A stretch of DNA of 58,306 nt from Lentimicrobium sp. (GTDB taxonomy: Bacteria > Bacteroidota > Bacteroidia > Bacteroidales > Lentimicrobiaceae), in contig JAHYJC010000029.1 of assembly GCA_019429275.1 (NCBI GenBank), positions 1 through 58,306 on the forward strand, in the 5' to 3' direction. Positions within the stretch are counted from its first letter, which is position 1; each line of letters opens with the position of its first letter. The notes below the pieces were generated by a model. It was not told the origin of the DNA. It did not search any database and saw nothing but the letters and a program-made list of their open reading frames with translations. A program made the translations under genes and the position numbers. Positions 9,825 to 18,799 of this stretch are shown one piece after another.

Positions 9825-11387
9825 ATGAAAATCAATATATTCAGAATAAATCTGGTCTGCATCCTGATCACACTCCAATCTGTTAACGCTTGGAGTCAGA
9901 GCAGAAAGCCGGTGGATTTTGACCGCCCGGTGTTCCTGACCTCAGAAACATCTGCCCAACTGATCTACCTGAAATGGTTCAGCAAGGGGACTAAACCGGC
10001 ACCCGACTTTATGGCTCTGCGTTATGAAGGGAAAAATCCTGTTGAAGCCGGGGGAGTTAAGATGATCTACCAAACTGCTGATTCCACTTTCTATGCTTTT
10101 TATGATACGACGGTTTTAAAAACATCAAGAGAAAAAGAACTGCAATATTTTATGGTTCAGCTGGATACAAACCGCTTAGCCGGATACAGTAGCCCGATTT
10201 CTGTTATACCGTCAGTACCGTCAAGATTCTGGTTTACCTCTACAAAAGCTGAAAAAGACGACAAACTTTTGAGCATCAATCTGGAATGGGCACTCAGCAA
10301 TAAACAAACCGTTCAGAGAATTGAAGTTGAGCGGAGTGAGCATCCCGACAAGGGTTTTTTGCTGCTCGCAACCCTTCCGGCAGACAAAACCAGGTTTTCA
10401 GATCTGGAGATTAAACCTGACAAAGTGTATTATTATCGTCTTCTGGCAATACCTACAGACCAAAGTCAGACTGTTGCAAGCAATGTGATCTTCAGCGCAG
10501 CCTATAATCCCCAGCCTCCTGCCCCACCCTGGCTGGTGAAGTCAAAACGGTTAAGAGGAGGAGTATCGTTGCAGTACAAGTTGAGTGATGCAGAAGCCGC
10601 AGGCATCCGTATATACAGGAACGACGGCATCACCCCGGAATTACGCGTGGTGAGTGACCTTATCAAACCCAACGACTCGCTGTTGATTACATGGGTCGAC
10701 ACCACTGGGCTGCTTTCAGGCGGCATCACTTACATCTTTGCAGCCAAAACCGAAAGCAGCAGCTTTGTGGAAAGCGCATTTTCTGACCTAACTTATCTGA
10801 GGCCCATCATCAACTATCCGCCTGAAGCTCCGACAAATTTTACAGCCTATGAAGAAGATCGAAAGGTATTGATGCACTGGGAAAACCACGAAAGTCAGAA
10901 CAACATAATCGCCGGTTACCTGCTGCAGCGCCAGTCAGAAGGAGCCGAATTCAAATCAATACATCCCGAAAACTCAGTCTTACGGTTAAATAGTTTTACT
11001 GATAATGCTGTCGAACCAGGAAAACTATATATATACAGGTTATTTACGCTGGATATTGACAACAACCTGAGTGCTGAAGCTGCCATAGCTACAATTCACA
11101 CTGAAACAAGCCTGCCTATACCTCCCTTTGCCCTTCAGGCTGTTTCTATCGAAGCCGGTATTCAACTCGAGTGGGGACAGGTAAGCTACGATGGATTATC
11201 TTCAATCAATATTTACCGCTATGAGAGGGGAAAAGCACCGGTGAAACTGACAAGCATTCCGGGCGAAAGCACAGAATATACGGATGCGGACACACAGGCT
11301 GGCATGCTCTATTTCTATTACCTCACCACAACCCACGAAAACGGAATGGAGAGCGGGGCATCGGAAGAAACCAGCAGCATAAGATAA
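9825..11387 (+). CDS. Secreted protein with fibronectin type III-like repeats
   Basis: A 520-residue protein with a signal peptide (cleavage near VNAWSQ, residue 25). Several FN3-like modules of about 90-100 residues follow, shown by recurring YYYRLLA, LYIYRLFTLD and YFYYLTTTH strands and Pro-rich linkers (PQPPAPPW, NYPPEAPTNF). FN3 domains usually serve binding or spacing, and no catalytic motif is visible. The gene lies 41 bp after the giant gene without a promoter between them, so it is probably the last gene of that transcript. No type IX sorting tail is evident. Confidence 0.75.
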   Translation: MKINIFRINLVCILITLQSVNAWSQSRKPVDFDRPVFLTSETSAQLIYLKWFSKGTKPAPDFMALRYEGKNPVEAGGVKMIYQTADSTFYAFYDTTVLKTSREKELQYFMVQLDTNRLAGYSSPISVIPSVPSRFWFTSTKAEKDDKLLSINLEWALSNKQTVQRIEVERSEHPDKGFLLLATLPADKTRFSDLEIKPDKVYYYRLLAIPTDQSQTVASNVIFSAAYNPQPPAPPWLVKSKRLRGGVSLQYKLSDAEAAGIRIYRNDGITPELRVVSDLIKPNDSLLITWVDTTGLLSGGITYIFAAKTESSSFVESAFSDLTYLRPIINYPPEAPTNFTAYEEDRKVLMHWENHESQNNIIAGYLLQRQSEGAEFKSIHPENSVLRLNSFTDNAVEPGKLYIYRLFTLDIDNNLSAEAAIATIHTETSLPIPPFALQAVSIEAGIQLEWGQVSYDGLSSINIYRYERGKAPVKLTSIPGESTEYTDADTQAGMLYFYYLTTTHENGMESGASEETSSIR

Positions 11388-11578
11388 CCCGGAAAATCAC
11401 CAGAATCTTGTGTAAGTAATTTTTTTATTGCTTTTTTATAAACAGCGCCCCTTTGCCAAGCGCTATGGGGTTAGCCTTTAATCGCTTTAAACAAGCTGAT
11501 GACTCATGAGGGTAAGTATTAATTTTAAACTTTGAAAGGTTCGTTTTACCTTTACATGCTACTTTTTTGTTTCCGTTT

Positions 11579-11956
11579 ATGTTTAAAATAATTCTTTTCA
11601 TCGGCTCCGGCAGCTTCCTGGGCGGCATCGCCCGCTACCTCCTGTCGCGAGGGATACAAAATTCGGTAATTACCTCCTTCCCGCTCGGCACTTTCTGGGT
11701 AAATATCCTCGGCTGTTTTCTAATTGGACTGATTTACGGTCTCTCCGACAGGGGCACCCCCATGAGCAACGAATTGCGCCTGTTTCTGGCGGTGGGTTTC
11801 TGCGGCGGTTTTACCACCTTCTCTACCTTCTCGAACGAGAACCTGGCCCTGCTGCGCGACGGCAGTATATTGTACTTCAGCCTGTATGCCGGGCTCAGCG
11901 TATTTCTCGGCCTGCTGGCCACCTTTGGCGGACACGCGCTTACCAAAATCATATAA
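11579..11956 (+). CDS. crcB: Fluoride ion channel CrcB/FluC
   Basis: A 125-residue, four-helix membrane protein of the CrcB/FluC family, which exports fluoride as a dual-topology dimer. Family landmarks are present: SFLGGIARY near residues 12-20, the conserved Asn in FWVNILGC (N42) and the GFCGGFTTFSTFSNE segment that contains the phenylalanines of the fluoride path. The frame stays open to a TTG at 11567, but the ATG at 11579 gives the normal N-terminus. A single copy is present, as in self-associating types. A DUF190 gene follows after 2 bp. I did not find a convincing fluoride riboswitch upstream. Confidence 0.93.
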   Translation: MFKIILFIGSGSFLGGIARYLLSRGIQNSVITSFPLGTFWVNILGCFLIGLIYGLSDRGTPMSNELRLFLAVGFCGGFTTFSTFSNENLALLRDGSILYFSLYAGLSVFLGLLATFGGHALTKII

Positions 11957-11958
11957 CC

Positions 11959-12327
11959 ATGGAAAATAATTCTGAAGCCGTCCGGTTAAGGATCTACATC
12001 AGCAATACCGATAAATTCAGGCATACTTTACTCAGCGAAACCCTGGTTTTCGCTGCCAGACGTTATGGTTTGGCCGGCGCAACTGTTATTAAGGGAGGCA
12101 TGGGTTTCGGCTCCAGTAGCGTGATTCATTCATCAAAGTTCTGGGAAATTACCGAAAAGTTACCGGTGGTGGTTGAACTGGTAGATGAAGCTGATAAAAT
12201 CAACCGATTTCTGGAAATCATTTTGCCCTGGTTTGAAAAAATCCCAACCGGTTGCCTCATAACATCGGAAAAGGTTTTTATAAATCTCTTTAAAAAAGGC
12301 CGGGGAAAAAAGTTTTTTGAATTATAA
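11959..12327 (+). CDS. DUF190 family protein
   Basis: A 122-residue cytoplasmic protein of the DUF190 (PF02641) family, which has a PII-like ferredoxin fold. Seen here are the opening LRIYISNTDKFRHTLLSETLVFAARRYGLAGATVIKG and the closing VELVDEADKINRFL segments. DUF190 genes commonly sit beside crcB, and here the gap is only 2 bp, so the pair is co-transcribed. By analogy with PII proteins a regulatory or ligand-sensing role on the channel is likely, but this is inference. Confidence 0.88.
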   Translation: MENNSEAVRLRIYISNTDKFRHTLLSETLVFAARRYGLAGATVIKGGMGFGSSSVIHSSKFWEITEKLPVVVELVDEADKINRFLEIILPWFEKIPTGCLITSEKVFINLFKKGRGKKFFEL

Positions 12328-12351
12328 CTCAAACTCAAACAGATCATCAAC

Positions 12352-12672
12352 ATGAAAATTGGAATAATTCTCGAAACCAAAGAACCGGAAAAGGCATGGA
12401 ATGCCTTTCGCTTTGCGGTTACTGCAATAAAACAAGGACATGAAGTAAAAGTTTTTCTTATGGGTGAAGCCGTTGAGTGCGAAGGAATTACTCACGAAAA
12501 GTACAATGTTGATGAACAGCTCAGGGCATTTGTTAAAGCAGGCGGTGAAATCATGGCCTGTGGTACTTGTCTGAAATCGAGGCAACTTAACGAAACCGAA
12601 GCCTGCCCGATATCAACAATGGTAGATTGCGTTAATCTGGTGGTGTGGGCTGATAAGATGGTTACATTTTGA
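12352..12672 (+). CDS. DsrE/DsrF-like family protein
   Basis: A 106-residue protein with the DsrE-like Rossmann-type fold: an N-terminal GIILETKEPEKAWNAFRFAVTAIKQGH segment and VKVFLMGEAV in the second strand. Cysteines at 43, 70 and 73 (CGTC) fit a sulfur-relay or redox role, since DsrE-family proteins carry persulfide sulfur on conserved cysteines. It follows the DUF190 gene by 24 bp and may share its transcript. No other sulfur-oxidation or tRNA-thiolation genes are beside it, so the exact partner is unknown. Confidence 0.8.
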   Translation: MKIGIILETKEPEKAWNAFRFAVTAIKQGHEVKVFLMGEAVECEGITHEKYNVDEQLRAFVKAGGEIMACGTCLKSRQLNETEACPISTMVDCVNLVVWADKMVTF

Positions 12673-12895
12673 TAAGTGCCGGGAAATTATAATCTCCTTA
12701 TTGCGTGACTGTGTTTATGTTCTAAATTTACAGCTGTTTTTAAAATTGATTTGTCCGGGAACTTTAAGTAATTGAAATGCCACGGATTTAGCATTGTAGT
12801 TCCTGATTTATCCATCACCGTATAATTAATGCTGTTCTAAAGTAAATTTCCCACTTGAAATTGGGGTATACTTAAAAATAAATTCAAAAATTAAC

Positions 12896-13552
12896 ATGAA
12901 AAAGACTGACAAAGTGATAAAATTCGGTGAGGATGTCGAAGGATTTAACATCCCTGTTTTGAATGAACGTGAAATCAGGGCCGCAGCCGGACTGCTTTTT
13001 CTTATGATGTTTATCTCAATTATGACGGTTATATTTAAAGGCGACTTTTTGCTATTGAAATATGCTGTCGTTATTTTCTTGACCGATATTTTGATTCGTG
13101 TCCTGATCAATCCAAAATACTCACCTACACTGATCCTTAGCCGTTTGATTGTAAGAAATCAAACTCCCGAATATGTTGGAGCACCACAAAAGAAATTCGC
13201 CTGGGTCATTGGTATTATTCTGGCTCTTACCATGTTTGTTCTTATAGTAGTTGTCAATTCCTACAGTCCTATTACCGGCCTTATCTGCTTTATCTGCCTG
13301 ATCTTCCTGTTTTTTGAATCGGCATTTGGCATCTGCCTGGGCTGTAAATTTTATCCGCTTTTTCATAAGGGCAAAGTGCAGTACTGCCCGGGCGAGGTTT
13401 GTGATGTGAAATCGAGACATGAGATACAGAAGACTTCAAGGACACAATTGTTGATTGTGCTGGCATTTTTTGTTTTTATTGTTCTCCTGGTGCTTTTCTT
13501 TAACGATACCTTCAATGTGAAACCTTACGACCTGTTTGGGCTGGAATCATAA
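12896..13552 (+). CDS. DUF4395 family membrane protein
   Basis: A 218-residue membrane protein with about four hydrophobic helices. It opens with KFGEDVEGFNIPVLNEREIRAAAG and carries the FFESAFGICLGCKFYPLF segment, both typical of DUF4395 (PF14340). The two closely spaced cysteines CLGC and a later CPGEVC could bind metal or be redox active. In other bacteria the family often neighbours thioredoxin or rhodanese-like genes; here it follows a DsrE-like gene, which hints at a shared sulfur or redox theme. It converges with the deacetylase-like gene 15 bp downstream. Confidence 0.8.
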   Translation: MKKTDKVIKFGEDVEGFNIPVLNEREIRAAAGLLFLMMFISIMTVIFKGDFLLLKYAVVIFLTDILIRVLINPKYSPTLILSRLIVRNQTPEYVGAPQKKFAWVIGIILALTMFVLIVVVNSYSPITGLICFICLIFLFFESAFGICLGCKFYPLFHKGKVQYCPGEVCDVKSRHEIQKTSRTQLLIVLAFFVFIVLLVLFFNDTFNVKPYDLFGLES

Positions 13553-13567
13553 AGCACTTTGATGATA

Positions 13568-14893
13568 TTATTCTTTTGCATAACTGAGCAAGTCTTTATA
13601 AACATTTACCCAACCTTTCCACCTTTTCACATCCGAAAGTGATTCATTGTGCCAAAGGCTGATAAAAGTGCCTCCGGCAGTTCTAACTTCATCAACAAGC
13701 GGACGAATGTAATCCATTGCATTTGACGCATCAACCTTCATATAGTCGCGCAGTGTTCCATCCATAATTGCAAAGGGATGAACATTCAGTTTGGTTTCTA
13801 CCTCCGACTCCAGATCATACCACCTGAAGGTTGAGCAAATACCTGCCCTGAATCCCGGACGAGCTGCAAACCCCATTGAATAATCATCTGTAATGTCATT
13901 GTCGATTAGGTTTCTGTAAGTTTCGGGCAATGAAAGTTTCAGAAAATGCTGTCGGCTGGCTGTAATGTCTGTATGCAAAACAGATGAAAGTTTTTTAATT
14001 TCAACTTCAAGCAAATCACGATTGGTGTTTGAAGCGTAGGAAGGGTGAATGCCAATATCTGCATAATCGCCTAGTGATTTTATCAACACCTGAAATGACG
14101 TATTGTCTGTCGGAATATTTTTATCGTTCAGGCCATACCCGGCAAATAAAACAAAGAAGAATGGCCGAAGATTAATTTCCTGATGCAACTTCTTAATCAG
14201 TTCAAAAGTATCAAACGGATCGACCGCCAGACCTGTCAAAACTCTGGCTCTTAGCCTGACATCTTCAAAATCTCTGGTGGCCAATCCTTTAAAAAAACCA
14301 CCGATTGATCGGAATAAACCTTTATTTTTATAAGCCCAGGCAGCATCAATGTCGATGGTTGGCAGGAATAAATATTTGTTTTTTATGAGCGCCAATTGTG
14401 GAAATCTTTTGACCAACAAATTGCCCAGATCGATGGCCCATCGGTTTACAACCGGAATGTGCAGAAACCCTTTTTGAACTGAAAGCGATGATTCGGAAGA
14501 AAATCGACCATATTCATCCCGGATAAACGGCAGATACTCCTCATACCTGCTAACTATGTAGAAAGATGCAGAAAATAAATCAAAAGGAAAATCGACCGAT
14601 TTATTGAATACGGCGAAAGGAGCCTTATGATCAGTATAATCTACAAAACCAATTTTGTGACTGTTGATTCCCTTTTCTTCGAGAAGGCCAGCAGGTATAA
14701 TTTGAATAGAGCCTTCAATTGCTTTGGCTGAATAATTCAGTTTTGCGCCCTGATAAGACTGAAACTGTTCCAAATCAGATATTATCTGAAATTTTATGCC
14801 CAGCAATTCTGAAAAAATCAGCTGAAAAATATATTTAGCACGCGATTTTATGACTGGCGTGTAGATAATGAGTTCTGCTAAGCTATTATCCAT
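13568..14893 (-). CDS. Polysaccharide deacetylase-like protein (NodB fold) with N-terminal extension
   Basis: A 441-residue protein without a clear signal peptide. An N-terminal domain of about 150 residues, of the type found before NodB domains in Bacteroidota, is followed by a NodB-like region. That region holds TIDIDAAW near residue 180 (the Asp motif), IGIHPSY, SRQHFLKLS, ARPGFRAG and ISLWHNES, matching the order of deacetylase motifs. Members remove acetyl groups from polymers such as peptidoglycan or surface polysaccharide, but the substrate here cannot be told. The stop is 2 bp from the next feature boundary, and the gene follows the ABC permease gene almost without a gap, so they are one transcription unit. 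Confidence 0.78.
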   Translation of the reverse strand: MDNSLAELIIYTPVIKSRAKYIFQLIFSELLGIKFQIISDLEQFQSYQGAKLNYSAKAIEGSIQIIPAGLLEEKGINSHKIGFVDYTDHKAPFAVFNKSVDFPFDLFSASFYIVSRYEEYLPFIRDEYGRFSSESSLSVQKGFLHIPVVNRWAIDLGNLLVKRFPQLALIKNKYLFLPTIDIDAAWAYKNKGLFRSIGGFFKGLATRDFEDVRLRARVLTGLAVDPFDTFELIKKLHQEINLRPFFFVLFAGYGLNDKNIPTDNTSFQVLIKSLGDYADIGIHPSYASNTNRDLLEVEIKKLSSVLHTDITASRQHFLKLSLPETYRNLIDNDITDDYSMGFAARPGFRAGICSTFRWYDLESEVETKLNVHPFAIMDGTLRDYMKVDASNAMDYIRPLVDEVRTAGGTFISLWHNESLSDVKRWKGWVNVYKDLLSYAKE

Positions 14894-14895
14894 AA

Positions 14896-16137
14896 CTATT
14901 CGTAGCGCAAAGATTCTACCGGATCAAGTTTGGCTGCTTTTGTGGCAGGTATAAATCCTGAAAGGATGGCCACTCCAAAACAGAGCAAAACACCCAGAAT
15001 AATCCATGCCCAGGGTACAATAAAACTCGAACCAATGATAAAGGAAAGGATATTCCCGATACCGATGCCAAGCACAATACCAACAAGTCCTCCCAACTGT
15101 CCGATAACGATGGCTTCAACCAGAAATTGGTTCCTGATGGTGATTCGGTTTGCACCCATAGCCATTCGAATGCCGATTTCGCGGGTGCGTTCAGTAACCG
15201 AAACAAGCATGATATTCATCAGGCCAATTGCTGCACCAATCAAAGTAATGATGCCAATTACCGTAGCAGCTAACCTAAGGTATTTAAGGTTTGCAAAAAG
15301 CATTTCTGCAAGATTATCACTTTTTGCAACATCAAAACTGTCTTCATCTTCCAGCCTCACGTTTCTGATTATCCTGAAAAGTCCGGTTGCTTCACCAATT
15401 CCTGCTTCAAGCATCAATGGATCCTCTACCATTACATTGATTGAAAACGACATTCTTGAATTTGAAAATACCTGCCTGACATTGGTAACCGGTAATATGC
15501 AGATATTATCGGGGTTAAATCCCATACTTGAGCCTTTGGCTTTCATCACCCCAATCACACGATATTTACCAGGTCCGATACTGATGATTTTATCGATCGG
15601 ATCCTCATTTGCCTTAAAAAGTTTGCCAACCAACCCTGACCCAAGAACAGCGACATGTGTACCATAAAGCACTTCATTTGGAGAGATATTACGGCCTTTT
15701 TCTATTTCATTGCCTGAAGTAACAACGTAATTTTCGTCAGACCCTATTACTGCAATGTTGGGATTTGTTTTCTCAGAACCAAATTTGATGGTTGCTGTAT
15801 TGCTTGCATAAGTAAATACAGAAGTAAACGCATTGAAATTATATTCTGATTTAAACTCCATTGCCTCCTTCCACGATATTTCCCTGAAATTTTTTGGAAG
15901 TGTTGACCTGTTTCCCATGTGAACCCGCATCGATCGGTTTCGAATGGTAAAAGTGTTGGAGCCCATCATCATAAAATTTTCATTCAGATAGTACCTGATG
16001 GCATCTATTGAGGTTAAGATGCCCACCAAAGCCATTATACCAAATGAAATAATTAAAACGGTGAGTGTGCTCCTGAGCATATGGCTCCGGATTGAGTCAA
16101 GTGAAATCTTAATATTCTCCTTTAACAGGTTTGTCAT
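14896..16137 (-). CDS. ABC transporter permease, MacB/FtsX type
   Basis: A 413-residue protein with one N-terminal helix (LTVLIISFGIMALVGIL), a periplasmic MacB-like core of about 220 residues and three C-terminal helices. The FtsX signature is seen as ERTREIGIRMAMGAN near residue 320. Such permeases work with a LolD/MacB-like ATPase to move lipids, lipoproteins or peptides by mechanotransmission. No ATPase gene is beside it, so the partner must be encoded elsewhere. The downstream deacetylase-like gene is 2 bp away. Confidence 0.88.
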   Translation of the reverse strand: MTNLLKENIKISLDSIRSHMLRSTLTVLIISFGIMALVGILTSIDAIRYYLNENFMMMGSNTFTIRNRSMRVHMGNRSTLPKNFREISWKEAMEFKSEYNFNAFTSVFTYASNTATIKFGSEKTNPNIAVIGSDENYVVTSGNEIEKGRNISPNEVLYGTHVAVLGSGLVGKLFKANEDPIDKIISIGPGKYRVIGVMKAKGSSMGFNPDNICILPVTNVRQVFSNSRMSFSINVMVEDPLMLEAGIGEATGLFRIIRNVRLEDEDSFDVAKSDNLAEMLFANLKYLRLAATVIGIITLIGAAIGLMNIMLVSVTERTREIGIRMAMGANRITIRNQFLVEAIVIGQLGGLVGIVLGIGIGNILSFIIGSSFIVPWAWIILGVLLCFGVAILSGFIPATKAAKLDPVESLRYE

Positions 16138-16318
16138 TAAGCAAATATTTATACAAACTTACAACTTTAATTTGTTGAGAAACACTAAAAATTTGCAGAA
16201 TATTGGACAAGGATAGAATTTATATTTACCGGTATTACCATTGCAATATAACAGATTTCTGGTAAGTTCAGGCAAATTCGAACGGTCAGAAAATGGAAAA
16301 TCGGACAAACAGGTTGAA

Positions 16319-16969
16319 TTACTTTTTACTGCCGAAAGCCAGATCGCCAGCATCGCCGAGCCCTGGCACAATATATGCCTGAGCTGTGAGTTCCTCATCA
16401 ATAGCGCCAACCCAAAGTGTGATGTCATCGGATGGAAGATACCTCTTTACATGTTCAACACCTTCGGTGCTTGCAATTATGGTAACTATGTGGGTATGCG
16501 AAGGTTTACCTTTGGCTAGCAACGCCTTATAGCTCAAAACAAGAGATGCTCCGGTGGCCAGCATAGGATCTGAAAGGATTAGCAAACGATTGGTTAAGTC
16601 GGGAGATGACACATATTCAACCTGAATGTTAAATCCACCATCTTTGGTATGTTTCCGGTATGCTGAAACAAATGCGTTGTCAGCTTTATCAAAAACACCC
16701 AGCATACCACGGTGAAGTGGCAATCCGGCCCTGAGAATTGTTCCAAGTACCGGAGATTGCTTAAGAACCGGAACTTCAGCAATACCCAGACTGGTTACAA
16801 TTTCCTTGGTTTCAAATTCCATGGTACGGCTGATTTCATAGGCAAAAATTGCTCCCATCCTCTCCATATTGTGCCTGAACCTAAAGCTATCCTGTTGAAT
16901 AACCGAGTCCCTGATTTCTGAGATGTACTGATTGAAAACCGAATTTCGGCTACTGAGGTTCTGGATCAT
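16319..16969 (-). CDS. upp: Uracil phosphoribosyltransferase
   Basis: A 216-residue enzyme that makes UMP from uracil and PRPP (pyrimidine salvage). The PRPP-binding loop appears as LILSDPMLATGASLVLSYKALLAKG, and the uracil-binding end as PGLGDAGDLAFG. The reading frame extends to a TTG at 17011, but that TTG lies inside a promoter -10-type box and the ATG at 16969 gives the normal N-terminus (MIQNLSSRNSVFNQYI), so I use 16969. It has its own promoter and is not coupled to the PHP gene upstream. Confidence 0.93.
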   Translation of the reverse strand: MIQNLSSRNSVFNQYISEIRDSVIQQDSFRFRHNMERMGAIFAYEISRTMEFETKEIVTSLGIAEVPVLKQSPVLGTILRAGLPLHRGMLGVFDKADNAFVSAYRKHTKDGGFNIQVEYVSSPDLTNRLLILSDPMLATGASLVLSYKALLAKGKPSHTHIVTIIASTEGVEHVKRYLPSDDITLWVGAIDEELTAQAYIVPGLGDAGDLAFGSKK

Positions 16970-17008
16970 TTTGTCTGCCTTAAGTGATAATTCCCTTGCT
17001 ACTGATTG

Positions 17009-17040
17009 CAAATATAGAGATTTGTCAACTCTGAATTCAA
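17009..17040 (-). promoter_or_regulatory. Promoter of upp
   Basis: Read on the minus strand: TTG (17040-17038), a 21-bp spacer, then TATATTTG (17016-17009). It fits the Bacteroidota consensus and predicts a leader of about 30 nt before the ATG at 16969. Confidence 0.55.
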
Positions 17041-17098
17041 TAAAAATGAGGAAATTAATTCCTCACTTCCATTTAAAAGTATCTTGTTTTGAGGGTTA

Positions 17099-18202
17099 TC
17101 AGAATTTCAGTTTAACCTGAAGTGTTTGATCGGGGGCATCAAATATATTATCAACTCCAAATACAAATATTTGTCCGGAATTAAAGACCTTATCCCGTTT
17201 TCCAGAAGCCGTTAATTTTATGGTAGAATGTGCTGGTAAATCAATGTGATAGATCATCCCGTACTTCTCTGCCTCTTTCCCGGGAGTAAGTTCAAAACCC
17301 AGATCACTTTTGTTGGTAAGAAAAATACTTCCCGAGTTTTCCTTTGCAGATGACAAATCGGGTTCAACTTCCACACAGGCATGAAACAGATGGTCAACCC
17401 ATTCTCTTTTCCCAAAAATTTTTCCATTAAAAATAACTGCTGTTCGTCCATCAAACAATGCATCTCTTACACCCTCAGAGCTCTTTTCGCAGGCAAAAAC
17501 AAGTGTTATGGGCCTGTGTTCTCCAAAAGCAATATCGAACTCCTGAAAAACAGAGCCATGTATGTCAGAATTGCCCATGATTGTAAGATTTTTATCCAAT
17601 GCCCACTGAAACGCCTGAGGATAATACTCTTTATAATTTACAATTTCAATCCCATGAATTTTTCCTTCTTGCAAAAGTTTTGAGTGCTCCTCAAACCACA
17701 GCATGGTGTCGGGTTGCTGTGCTTTCCATCCTGGATGGGTCCAGAAAATAAAAGCTTCCTGTTTTGAGGCCTCTTCAAATACATCATTCCATTCAGGAGT
17801 ATCAAGCAGATTATTATCCTTAAGAAACAAAGCGTTGGAATGTCCGGGAGGCATTTTCCGGGTTATTTCACCACCTTTAATAAGGATAATTCCATAGTTA
17901 TTCGCTTTTGATGCAATATCATAAGAGGTGTTATGATCACCTGAAATTTCATCTTTAAATGGCCTGTACTCCAGGTGATCTGTAATTGCAATCACATCAA
18001 GACCTTCATTCCAGGCTTCCATAACCCTCAATTTTGGCCATACTAGTCCATCAGAAAAAACGGTATGAATATGAAAATCGCATTTCAAAGAAAAATAACC
18101 GTCAGCATCCGGAATGGCAAAATGACGCCCGTGACCGTCTTGTGCAATGACTGTTAAACTAAAAAATGCTACCAGAAAGAATACAGTAATTCTAAAATTC
18201 AT
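17099..18202 (-). CDS. PHP-domain phosphodiesterase (Sb-PDE-like family), secreted
   Basis: A 367-residue protein with a signal peptide ending near residue 20 (VIAQ). The PHP metal site is visible as CDFHIHTVFSDG (H44, H46, D51), with ITDHLEYRP, GGEITRKMPPGHSNALF and NSDIHG further along. The opening GHGRHFAIPD and the motif order match the Bacteroidota family annotated as Sb-PDE-like phosphodiesterase. These are predicted metal-dependent phosphoesterases; the substrate here is unknown and export suggests a periplasmic role. It is the last gene of the five-gene porU unit, 12 bp after the acyltransferase gene. Confidence 0.85.
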   Translation of the reverse strand: MNFRITVFFLVAFFSLTVIAQDGHGRHFAIPDADGYFSLKCDFHIHTVFSDGLVWPKLRVMEAWNEGLDVIAITDHLEYRPFKDEISGDHNTSYDIASKANNYGIILIKGGEITRKMPPGHSNALFLKDNNLLDTPEWNDVFEEASKQEAFIFWTHPGWKAQQPDTMLWFEEHSKLLQEGKIHGIEIVNYKEYYPQAFQWALDKNLTIMGNSDIHGSVFQEFDIAFGEHRPITLVFACEKSSEGVRDALFDGRTAVIFNGKIFGKREWVDHLFHACVEVEPDLSSAKENSGSIFLTNKSDLGFELTPGKEAEKYGMIYHIDLPAHSTIKLTASGKRDKVFNSGQIFVFGVDNIFDAPDQTLQVKLKF

Positions 18203-18214
18203 GGCTTAAAATTT

Positions 18215-18793
18215 TTATTGTTGGTCGGGATGATCCGGTAAAGGACTCAGGTTAAATTTTTCAGGATTTTTTGCAGTTTTTCCTTTATAAAATGCTTCAA
18301 TAGTTGTAAAATCCTCTTCATAATTACCCGTAGGATATAACCTTGGACCCAATCCGCCGGTTTTTGTTTTATAGTCAAGAAAGCCCATTACCAAAGGAAC
18401 TCCGGCATCACTGGCAATAAAATAATAACCCTTTTTCCAGTTTTTATTAAGTTTTCGGGTTCCTTCAGGGGTGATGGTAAGGATAAACTCCTCTCGTTTT
18501 TTAAATTCTTCAGTCAGAAGCAATACCAGGTTGCTGCTTTTTTTGCGATCGACAGGAATACCACCCATGGCCCTCAGTGGCCTGTTGGTCAAAAAATTAA
18601 ATGCTTCCTTCTTGATTAGAAAATGCGAGTGAATTCCTATGGATACAAATCCAAGCCATCCATAAATAAAATCCTGGTTCGATGTATGAGGAGCCATCAT
18701 TACAACACATTTTTTTGAACCTTCGGGTAGTTCTCCGACTATCTTCCATCCCAAAATGCGCAGTATTACTTTAGCAAAGAATTTCTTAAACAT
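18215..18793 (-). CDS. Lysophospholipid acyltransferase family protein (PlsC-like)
   Basis: A 192-residue protein with the acyltransferase HX4D motif as APHTSNQD (H36, D41) and the substrate-binding block ITPEGTRKLNKNWKKGYYFIA. It is shorter than typical PlsC (about 240 residues), as are many Bacteroidota paralogues. It probably acylates a glycerophospholipid or other lipid acceptor at the inner membrane. It lies 6 bp after the PfkB gene and 12 bp before the PHP gene. Confidence 0.88.
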   Translation of the reverse strand: MFKKFFAKVILRILGWKIVGELPEGSKKCVVMMAPHTSNQDFIYGWLGFVSIGIHSHFLIKKEAFNFLTNRPLRAMGGIPVDRKKSSNLVLLLTEEFKKREEFILTITPEGTRKLNKNWKKGYYFIASDAGVPLVMGFLDYKTKTGGLGPRLYPTGNYEEDFTTIEAFYKGKTAKNPEKFNLSPLPDHPDQQ

Positions 18794-18799
18794 AAGGCT

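Noticed and set aside
11388-11578. Fluoride riboswitch upstream of crcB
   Set aside because: No conserved crcB-motif stems could be lined up by eye.
14930-15667. Long plus-strand ORF (245 residues)
   Set aside because: It lies antisense to the MacB/FtsX-type permease, which has clear family motifs. The translated antisense product has none.
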